Assembly (NCBI GenBank): GCA_050018415.1
Contig: JBEKAB010000011.1
Coordinates: 1-64,000, forward strand
Direction of reading: 5' to 3'
DNA: 64,000 nt
From: UBA1161 sp002311745
GTDB taxonomy: Bacteria; Planctomycetota; Phycisphaerae; Tepidisphaerales; Tepidisphaeraceae
This document shows positions 16,917-23,339 of the stretch, one piece after another. How positions within the stretch are numbered: the stretch's first letter is position 1; every line of letters starts with the position of its first letter. The position numbers and the translations under genes were made by a program. Under the pieces are notes generated by a model. The model ran no database searches, was not told the origin of the DNA, and saw nothing but the letters and a program-made list of their open reading frames with translations.

Positions 16917-17753
16917 ATGGGGTCGACCACCGGCAATTTCGCAGACGGCGAGCTGGAGGTCGTGCAACATCTCTTTCCCATCGAAGGAAAGCCGCCCAAG
17001 CGCATCTACGTTCCTAAGGGAGCTTTCATCGGGACGGTGTTCCAGTTCACGCGCCCGTGGGACTTTGGATTCTTGTGCAATCTGTACAAGAACGCCGCCC
17101 GAGGCGGGTCATTCCTGGAGGTCGGCGCCAACATCGGCACCGACACCATCGTGGCGGCCGAATTCTTCCAACGATGTTATTGCTTCGAGCCGCTGCCGGC
17201 GCACGTCGAACTGTTCAGGAAGAACATCGAGCTGAACCACATCACCAACGTGCAGTTGTTTCCCATGGCGGTATCCGACCGGGCGGGCACGGCCCGGTTC
17301 TTTGTGAACACGCAGAGCACCGGCAGCAGCAGTTTGTACCCCAACGACCGCGACATGGATCAATCCGAAGAGGTCCAGGCGGTGACGCTGGACGCGGCGA
17401 TGCCGTTGGAAATTCGCGACGTGACCTTCATGCACATCGACACCGAAGGGCACGACATCAAGGTGCTGCAAGGCGCCCGCCAGTTTATCGGCCGCCAGGG
17501 CCAGCGTCCGCTGGTCCGCATGGAGTTCCAACCGAGGACGTTGGCGTTGCACGGCTCGCACGTGGCGGAGCTGCTCGAATTCATCAGGCAATTCCGATAC
17601 GCCCCCTTCATGGACGCCGCGTCGCACCTGGTGCCCCTGAGCCAGCAGATGCTCATCGACATGTTCCACCTATGGCGGAGCACCGAGGGATGGATTGACA
17701 TTTTTCTTCTGCCTGCGGGGCTTGAGCAGTCGTCGGTGTTGAAGGTGGGTTGA
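16917..17753 (+). CDS. FkbM-family methyltransferase
   Basis: The 278-residue protein has the SAM-binding motif FLEVGANIGTDT near residue 64, FEPLPAHVELFRKNIELN near 90 and the family block HIDTEGHDIKVLQGA near 172. FkbM enzymes O-methylate sugars or polyketides, which fits the glycosylation genes in this window, but the substrate is not shown. I chose the ATG at 16917 because upstream codons offer only TTG. It is followed at about 50 bases by aat. Confidence 0.85.
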   Translation: MGSTTGNFADGELEVVQHLFPIEGKPPKRIYVPKGAFIGTVFQFTRPWDFGFLCNLYKNAARGGSFLEVGANIGTDTIVAAEFFQRCYCFEPLPAHVELFRKNIELNHITNVQLFPMAVSDRAGTARFFVNTQSTGSSSLYPNDRDMDQSEEVQAVTLDAAMPLEIRDVTFMHIDTEGHDIKVLQGARQFIGRQGQRPLVRMEFQPRTLALHGSHVAELLEFIRQFRYAPFMDAASHLVPLSQQMLIDMFHLWRSTEGWIDIFLLPAGLEQSSVLKVG

Positions 17754-17803
17754 CATTTTGCCTTTGCCGACATAAAGCGCTGTGCAGCGCTTCACCTCCG
17801 GTT

Positions 17804-18403
17804 ATGCCGCGCCCGGTTTTGCTCGATCCGCAGACACTGTTGGCCGGGTACGCCGCGGGGTTTTTCCCGATGGCGGATGGTCAGGGGACCATCCGGTGGT
17901 ACACGGCCGATCCGCGCGGCATCATCCCGCTGGACACGTTCCACGTTCCCCGCACGCTGCGCTCCCTGATCAACAGGCCGCCGCAAAAAGGCGGCTTTGA
18001 AGTCCGCATCGACCACGATTTTGAGGCGACGATGCGCGCCTGTCAGGAAGATCGGCGCGAGGGAACCTGGATCAACGAGGAGATGATCGCCGCCTACGTG
18101 CGCCTGCACCGTCTGGGCTTGGCCCACAGCGTGGAAGCATGGAAGGGCGGGCGATTGGCCGGCGGCCTGTACGGCGTGAGCCTGGGCGCGGCATTCTTCG
18201 GCGAAAGCATGTTCCACCGCCAGCGCGACGCCAGCAAGGTGGCGCTGGTGCACCTGGTCCGCCGCCTGCGCGAGCGCGGCTACCAATTGCTCGACACGCA
18301 AACGACGACGGCGCATCTGCGAAGATTCGGCTGCATCGAAATACCCGCCGAACAGTATTTGTCGAAGCTCCAGGCCGCTCTACGGAAAGAGTGTCGATGG
18401 TGA
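17804..18403 (+). CDS. aat: Leucyl/phenylalanyl-tRNA-protein transferase
   Basis: This enzyme adds Leu or Phe from charged tRNA to N-terminal Lys or Arg, creating N-degrons. The 199-residue protein shows the family blocks GYAAGFFPMAD, WYTADPRGIIPL, WINEEMIAAYVRLH, GGLYGVSLGAAFFGESMF and LLDTQTTTAHLRRFG. The start is the ATG before PRPVLLDP. A palindrome AAGCGCTGTGCAGCGCTT lies in the leader (17775-17792). clpS, which recognises N-degrons, lies convergently next door, so two parts of the N-degron pathway are neighbours. Confidence 0.95.
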   Translation: MPRPVLLDPQTLLAGYAAGFFPMADGQGTIRWYTADPRGIIPLDTFHVPRTLRSLINRPPQKGGFEVRIDHDFEATMRACQEDRREGTWINEEMIAAYVRLHRLGLAHSVEAWKGGRLAGGLYGVSLGAAFFGESMFHRQRDASKVALVHLVRRLRERGYQLLDTQTTTAHLRRFGCIEIPAEQYLSKLQAALRKECRW

Positions 18404-18424
18404 ATGCTAGGACGAAACCAAAAA

Positions 18425-18541
18425 CCTGAAACCAGAAACCAGAACAAAACCCGAAACCCGAAATCAGAATAGGGGTTACCTATTCGCCATTCTGGTTTCG
18501 GATTTGATTCGTCATTCTGGTTTCGGATTTCTGGTTTCCCC
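18425..18541. repeat. GAAACC/GGTTTC low-complexity inverted repeat element, copy 2
   Basis: GAAACCAG-type units on the left and CTGGTTTCGG-type units on the right form a long imperfect inverted repeat between the convergent aat and clpS genes. The 18-mer CCTGAAACCAGAAACCAG and the right-hand block at 18509-18531 match copy 1 in the same orientation. As RNA it would fold on either strand and could act as a terminator. Confidence 0.7.
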
Positions 18542-18547
18542 GTGGAG

Positions 18548-18892
18548 CTACCCCGCCGGCTCAATACTCACCGTGAGCCCCTTGGAGTGGAACTGGTCCT
18601 TGTACAGTTCGGCGCGTTCCTTGTGCGTGGTCAGCAGCAACGCCACGCCGGTCTCGTGGGCTTCGAGCGTGCGGAGCTTGGCATCCTGCTCGTTCAACGG
18701 GGTGAGCTCGACGATGGTCGCAACGACGAAAAGGATGTCGTTTTTGTCGTCGTTGTGGAGCAGGACCTTCCAGGGCGGAAGGACCTGCGGGGGCGCTTGC
18801 TTGGGGGCGGTCCTGCGTGACTTTTTTGGCTTGGCGACGGCGGCGGCGCCCGAGGCGCCGGAAGAATCGCCGCTTTTCTCCTGATCGGCCAT
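18548..18892 (-). CDS. clpS: ATP-dependent Clp protease adaptor ClpS
   Basis: ClpS hands proteins with N-terminal Leu, Phe, Trp or Tyr to ClpAP or ClpCP. The 114-residue protein has a flexible N-terminal 35 residues, then the ClpS core: HNDDKND near residue 46 provides the Asn-Asp-Asp of the N-degron pocket and EAHETGVALL near 77 provides the pocket His. A hydrophobic IEPAG end matches the family. It lies convergent with aat. A TATAAT box lies 33 bases upstream of the start. Confidence 0.93.
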   Translation of the reverse strand: MADQEKSGDSSGASGAAAVAKPKKSRRTAPKQAPPQVLPPWKVLLHNDDKNDILFVVATIVELTPLNEQDAKLRTLEAHETGVALLLTTHKERAELYKDQFHSKGLTVSIEPAG

Positions 18893-18924
18893 GATCCAAC
18901 CTCCGGATACGGCTTAATCCGTGC

Positions 18925-18930
18925 ATTATA
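18925..18930 (-). promoter_or_regulatory. -10 box upstream of clpS
   Basis: A perfect TATAAT in the context GGGCTATAAT on the minus strand, giving a leader of about 26 bases for clpS. No convincing -35 is seen at 16-18 bases. Confidence 0.4.
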
Positions 18931-18988
18931 GCCCAGGGCGCTGCGGCGTGCCTATGGCGATCGCCGGCCGAAGGTTACATTAGCGGCG

Positions 18989-20101
18989 ATGGCCGCCCAA
19001 AAACGCGTGATCGCCGGAGCGATGAGCGGCACCAGCGCCGACGGCGTGGATGTGGCCCTGGTCCGCATCAGCGGCCGCGGCCTGGACATGTCGGCTCAAC
19101 TGCTGCAGGAGCATCATCGCGACTATGCGACGACGCTGCGCCGGGCGATCGCCCAGATTCGTCAGTCGGGGGCGGCAACCCTGGCAACGCTGACGGAAGT
19201 CGGGCGGGAAATCTCCTTGTGCTACGCGGCGGCGGTGAATGAGACGCTCTTGGCGGCGGGAATGAGCGGCGGCGATCTGGCGGCGGTGGCGGCGCATGGG
19301 CAGACGCTGTATCACCATCCGCCCCATACGATCCAGTGGCTCGATCCGGCGCTGATCGCGGCGGAAGTGGGCTGTGTCGTGATTAGCGATTTTCGCCGGG
19401 CCGATTGCGCCGCCGGCGGGCAGGGAGCACCCCTGGTGCCACTGGCGGATTATCTGCTGCTGCGGGATGCGCGGAAAAACCGGGTGCTGTTGAACCTGGG
19501 CGGGATCGCCAATCTCACGTATCTGCCGGCCGGCGGAACGATTGAAGAGGTGATCGCTTTTGACACCGGTCCGGGAAATTGCCTCAGCGACGATTTGATG
19601 AGGGGGCAGGAGCCGGGATTCGATCAGGACGGGAAGCGCGCCGCCGCCGGCAAGCCGATGGATGCCATCGTCAAGCGCGTGCTGGCGGCGCCGTATTTTG
19701 CCAAGCCGCCGCCCAAATCCACGGATGGGCCGGCGATGATCCATCTGTTCACCGAAGCCCAAAAAACGCGCCGTCCCCTGAATGATTTGCTTTGCACGGC
19801 CTGCGTGATCGCGGCCGAATCCATCGGGCGCGCCGTGCGGCAGTTTCTTCCCTCGCCGCCGGATGAAGTGATCGTCAGTGGGGGCGGAACCCGCAACACG
19901 ACGCTGATGTCACTGCTGGGAGCGCGCCTGGGCGCGGCTCTGAAAACGATCGATGAGTTTGGCATTGCGTCATCGGCCAAGGAGGCGATGGCATTTGCGC
20001 TTTTGGGCGCGGCGACGTTGGACGGCGTGGCGGGCAACGTTCCGGCCGCGACGGGAGCGAAGCGCGGCGTGGTGTTAGGATCGATCACACCCCAACCGTG
20101 A
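18989..20101 (+). CDS. anmK: Anhydro-N-acetylmuramic acid kinase
   Basis: AnmK opens and phosphorylates 1,6-anhydroMurNAc from cell-wall turnover to MurNAc-6-phosphate. The 370-residue protein, the usual length, has the phosphate-binding GAMSGTSADGVDVAL at residues 10-24, AAHGQTLYH near 101, NLGGIANLTYLP near 168 and DTGPGNCLSDD near 191. murQ follows within eight bases and uses its product, so this is a two-gene recycling operon. It is divergent from clpS. Confidence 0.96.
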   Translation: MAAQKRVIAGAMSGTSADGVDVALVRISGRGLDMSAQLLQEHHRDYATTLRRAIAQIRQSGAATLATLTEVGREISLCYAAAVNETLLAAGMSGGDLAAVAAHGQTLYHHPPHTIQWLDPALIAAEVGCVVISDFRRADCAAGGQGAPLVPLADYLLLRDARKNRVLLNLGGIANLTYLPAGGTIEEVIAFDTGPGNCLSDDLMRGQEPGFDQDGKRAAAGKPMDAIVKRVLAAPYFAKPPPKSTDGPAMIHLFTEAQKTRRPLNDLLCTACVIAAESIGRAVRQFLPSPPDEVIVSGGGTRNTTLMSLLGARLGAALKTIDEFGIASSAKEAMAFALLGAATLDGVAGNVPAATGAKRGVVLGSITPQP

Positions 20102-20108
20102 GATTCCC

Positions 20109-21071
20109 GTGAGCCGCGAGATGCCAAAAATCGCCGATCGGTCGCAGCTTCTGACGGAGCAGCGGCTGGCTGAGTCCATGAATCTGGACCGTCTTTCCAT
20201 CGAGCAGGGGCTGGCGGTGATGAACGAGCAGGATGCCGTCGCCGTGGCGGCGGTGGCCGAGCAGCGCGGCGCCGTCGCGCGGGCGGTGCAGTGGGTCAGC
20301 GAGGCGCTGAACAGCGGCGGACGGCTGATTTATGTGGGCGCGGGAACCAGCGGGCGATTGGGGGTATTGGACGCGGCGGAGTGTCCGCCGACGTTTGGGA
20401 CCGAGCCTCACGTGGTGCAGGCGATCATCGCCGGGGGCGAGGCGGCCATGTTCCGCTCGCAGGAGGGGGCGGAAGATCGGGCGGAGGATGGCGAAAAAGC
20501 GGTGGAACAAAAGAAGGTAGGACACGGCGACGTGGTGCTGGGGATCGCGGCGGGGGGCACGACGCCGTTTGTGCGGGGAGCGATCCAGCGTGCCAAGTCG
20601 CTGGGGGCAAGGACGATTTTTCTTTGCTGCGTGGCGGCGTCGGCGCAGGAGCCGGCGGCGGACCTGGTCATCCGTCCGCTGACCGGGCCGGAGGTGCTCA
20701 GCGGCTCGACGCGGCTGAAAGCGGGCTCGGCCACGAAATTGGTGCTGAATCAGATCACCACGTTGGCGATGGTGCGCTTGGGCAAGGTGTACGAAAACCT
20801 GATGGTCGATCTGCGGGCCACCAACCAAAAGCTGTGGGACCGCGGGGCTCGGATCGTGGCGACGATGGCGGGGTTGTCCCGGGACGAGGCGATGCGGCTT
20901 TTGCGATCGGCCGATGGGGAAGTGAAGACGGCGATCGTGATGCAACGGCGGGGGATCGACGCCGGGATCGCCCGGGAAGTGTTGCGCGCCGCCGCGGGAG
21001 ATTTGCGCGCGGCGATGCGGAAGACGGGGAGACAAGGAGACAAGGAGACAAGGAGACAACACAGGCGATAG
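20109..21071 (+). CDS. murQ: N-acetylmuramic acid 6-phosphate etherase
   Basis: MurQ removes lactate from MurNAc-6-phosphate to give GlcNAc-6-phosphate, the step after AnmK. The SIS domain carries VGAGTSGRLGVLDAAECPPT near residue 77 and GIAAGGTTPFV near 146. A GTG at 20109 and an ATG at 20121 are both possible starts; the conserved LLTEQRLAESMNLD follows. The last 15 or so residues (TGRQGDKETRRQHRR) are encoded by the GGAGACAA repeat, so the repeat has written a new C-terminal tail onto the protein. Confidence 0.95.
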   Translation: MSREMPKIADRSQLLTEQRLAESMNLDRLSIEQGLAVMNEQDAVAVAAVAEQRGAVARAVQWVSEALNSGGRLIYVGAGTSGRLGVLDAAECPPTFGTEPHVVQAIIAGGEAAMFRSQEGAEDRAEDGEKAVEQKKVGHGDVVLGIAAGGTTPFVRGAIQRAKSLGARTIFLCCVAASAQEPAADLVIRPLTGPEVLSGSTRLKAGSATKLVLNQITTLAMVRLGKVYENLMVDLRATNQKLWDRGARIVATMAGLSRDEAMRLLRSADGEVKTAIVMQRRGIDAGIAREVLRAAAGDLRAAMRKTGRQGDKETRRQHRR

Positions 21072-21130
21072 CCGAAATCGATGAATTCAGCTTTTTCTCC
21101 CTGTCTCCTTGTCTCCCCGTCTCCTTGTCT
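21028..21130. repeat. GGAGACAA/TTGTCTCC inverted repeat between convergent genes
   Basis: Four tandem AGGAGACA-type units on the left and the complementary TGTCTCCT units on the right are separated by about 45 bases. It overlaps the murQ 3' end and stops at the TAA of the GT2 gene on the other strand. It can fold into a long hairpin on either strand. Confidence 0.75.
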
Positions 21131-22051
21131 TTACAGCAATTCCACGAGCGGGTCTTCCAGGGGGACAAAGGGCTGGAATTCGTCGAAGCCGACGCTGGGC
21201 GCACAGCGCAGACTCACCAGGGGCAGCTCGTAGACGTTGGTGTAGGTCGGCGGCATCGAGGGGTCCCATTTTTGGCGGAAGGTTTCGTAGCAGGCCTGGA
21301 CGTTTTTCATGCGCTCGGCGTGGACCAAGGCGTAGTCGATTTTTTTGGTGGCCGATTCGTCCTTGTACGCGCCGGCGCCCTCGTGGTGGAGCCAAGCGCC
21401 TTTGGCGCAGACCATTTTGAATCCGGCGCGCAGGGTCCGCAGGCCGAAGTCGATGTCGGCGAAATAGCCGTAGGGGAAGCGCGTGTCAAACGAGCCGATT
21501 TTCTGGAAGACCGAGCGTTTGATGAGCATGGCGTCGCCGGTGAGCAGCGGGTCCTCGGCGTGGGCCAGGCCGTGATAGCGGGCGACGTACGCGGCGAAGT
21601 TGGTCAGGTCTTCGATGTCGCGCGTGGGAAGCGGCGGGGGGACCTGGTATTGGGGGAAGCAATCGACGTACTGCGCGGTGCCGCGGATGATGCCGAAGGT
21701 GTCATCCAGGCCGGCGACCTGCGTGACGGTGCGGACGTAATCGGGGGTGAGGACCACGTCGTGGCTGAGGAACAGGACCAGGCTCCCCTTGGCCGAGGCG
21801 AAGCCGTAGGCGCATCCCCAGGCGTACCAGCGGCGCTGTTTGAAGCGGACGATTTTGACCGGCGAGGGGGTTTGGCGGCGGAACTCCTGGAACAAGTCGC
21901 AGATGCCCTGCTCGGGATCGGAGTTATCGTCGATGAGGATGTATTCGACGTCGCTGGGGCTGGACAGTTGGCGGAAGGTGTACAGCAGGCTGTGGAGACA
22001 ATTCACGGTGAACTGACGGGCGTTTCGGACGGGGATGACTACGGAGATCAT
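21131..22051 (-). CDS. Glycosyltransferase family 2
   Basis: The 306-residue protein is a GT-A fold enzyme: ISVVIPVRNARQ at the start, LIDDNSDPEQG near residue 39 for nucleotide sugar binding, and LSHDVVLTPDYV (metal-binding Asp region) near 93. A GDAMLIKRSVFQKIGSFD block near 175 is typical of rhamnosyl- or polysaccharide transferases. No membrane helix is evident. The substrate is unknown. It is downstream of citrate synthase on the same strand. Confidence 0.85.
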   Translation of the reverse strand: MISVVIPVRNARQFTVNCLHSLLYTFRQLSSPSDVEYILIDDNSDPEQGICDLFQEFRRQTPSPVKIVRFKQRRWYAWGCAYGFASAKGSLVLFLSHDVVLTPDYVRTVTQVAGLDDTFGIIRGTAQYVDCFPQYQVPPPLPTRDIEDLTNFAAYVARYHGLAHAEDPLLTGDAMLIKRSVFQKIGSFDTRFPYGYFADIDFGLRTLRAGFKMVCAKGAWLHHEGAGAYKDESATKKIDYALVHAERMKNVQACYETFRQKWDPSMPPTYTNVYELPLVSLRCAPSVGFDEFQPFVPLEDPLVELL

Positions 22052-22072
22052 GGTGCGGCACCGGGTGCGCGT

Positions 22073-23215
22073 CTATCGCTGGTCGATGGGGACCACCTTC
22101 CGGTCGAAGGGACCGCGATAATCGTCCTGCGGGCGGATGATGCGGTTGTTGCTTTGCTGCTCCATGACGTGGGCGGTCCAACCGGCGATGCGGGCGATGG
22201 CGAAGATGGGGGTGTACAGGTCGATGGGAATTCCCATGGTGTAATAGGCGCTGGCACTGAAGAAATCGACGTTGGGATCTTTGTTCTTGAGTTCCTTGAC
22301 GATGGGGATGAGACGTTCGGACATTTCGTACCACTTGGTGTTGCCCGCGGCCTCGCCGAGCTGCTTGCTCATCTTGCGCAAGAAGGTGGCGCGCGGATCG
22401 ACGGTGCGGTAGACGCGATGACCGAAGCCGGGGATTTTTTCGCCGTTGGCGAGCATGGTGCGGACGCGTTGCTCGGCGGCGTCGGCGTCGCCGCAGTCCA
22501 GAAGCAGTTGCATGACCTCCTGATTGGCGCCGCCGTGGAGCGGGCCCTTGAGGGCGGCGACGGCGGCGGTGATGGCGGCGTGCATGTCCGCCAGCGTCGC
22601 GGCCGTCACCCGCGCGGCAAACGTGCTGGCGTTGAAGCCGTGCTCGGCGTGCAGCACCAGGGCGGCGTCCAGCACACGGGTCAGGGTGTCGTGCGGTTTC
22701 TTGCCGTTGAGCAGATAGAGGAAATTGGCGGCGATGCCGAGGCCGGGGTCCGGCTCCATCAGCTTCTTGCCTTGCCGCAGGCGATGGAAACTGGCCACGA
22801 TGGTGGGGAACTGGGCGGTCAATCGCGTGGCCTTGCGCAGATTGGCTTCGGAATCGTCGCTGTGTAAGTCCGGGTCGAGGCTGGCCAGGGAGCTGACCGT
22901 CGTGCGCAACACGTCCATCGGATCGGCGCCCTTGGGCAGGACTTTGAGAACGGCGATGGTGTGCGGCGGCAGAGCGGCGTTGGCGGCCAGTTGCGCTCGC
23001 AGTTCCGTCAGCTCGGCGCGATTGGGCAGGCGATTGTGCCAGAGCAAGTAGGCCGTTTCCTCGAAAGTGGCATTCTCGACCAAGTCGGCGATTTCATAAC
23101 CCCTGTAGATGAGGCGGCCGGCGATGCCGTCGATGAAACAGATTTCGCTGGGAGCGGCGACAACTCCCTCCAGCCCCGCAGAATTTTTGGCCGGAGAAGA
23201 GACGGCTTGGCTCAT
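22073..23215 (-). CDS. gltA: Citrate synthase
   Basis: It condenses acetyl-CoA and oxaloacetate to citrate at the entry of the TCA cycle. The 380-residue protein is of the short bacterial type (methylcitrate synthase PrpC is similar in length). Catalytic residues are visible: His in HAEHGFNAST near 188, His in GFGHRVYRTVDPRA near 269, and Asp in NVDFFSASAYYTMGIP near 325. GGANQEVM near 228 is also conserved. A good promoter lies about 60 bases upstream. Confidence 0.94.
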   Translation of the reverse strand: MSQAVSSPAKNSAGLEGVVAAPSEICFIDGIAGRLIYRGYEIADLVENATFEETAYLLWHNRLPNRAELTELRAQLAANAALPPHTIAVLKVLPKGADPMDVLRTTVSSLASLDPDLHSDDSEANLRKATRLTAQFPTIVASFHRLRQGKKLMEPDPGLGIAANFLYLLNGKKPHDTLTRVLDAALVLHAEHGFNASTFAARVTAATLADMHAAITAAVAALKGPLHGGANQEVMQLLLDCGDADAAEQRVRTMLANGEKIPGFGHRVYRTVDPRATFLRKMSKQLGEAAGNTKWYEMSERLIPIVKELKNKDPNVDFFSASAYYTMGIPIDLYTPIFAIARIAGWTAHVMEQQSNNRIIRPQDDYRGPFDRKVVPIDQR

Positions 23216-23281
23216 GGGGACCTGAAATGGCCGGGGAAACTTTGAGGCTCGTCCAATCGCCGCGGAATCAACTCATACGGA

Positions 23282-23310
23282 ACTATAACGGGCGGCAAAA
23301 GATGAGTCAA
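23282..23310 (-). promoter_or_regulatory. Sigma-70-type promoter of citrate synthase
   Basis: On the minus strand TTGACT (23305-23310) and TATAGT (23282-23287) are exactly 17 bases apart, giving a start near 23275 and a leader of about 60 bases. Confidence 0.6.
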
Positions 23311-23339
23311 TTGCGCATGGCCCGCGGCGGCGAAAAGCA

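Noticed and set aside
21028..21130. Repeated GGAGACAA units as a CRISPR array
   Set aside because: The units are 8 bases and contiguous, without spacers, and no cas gene is present.
20291..22867. A very long plus-strand open frame of 858 codons
   Set aside because: It is antisense to or out of frame with murQ, the GT2 gene and citrate synthase, which all have clear family motifs. High GC keeps such shadow frames open.
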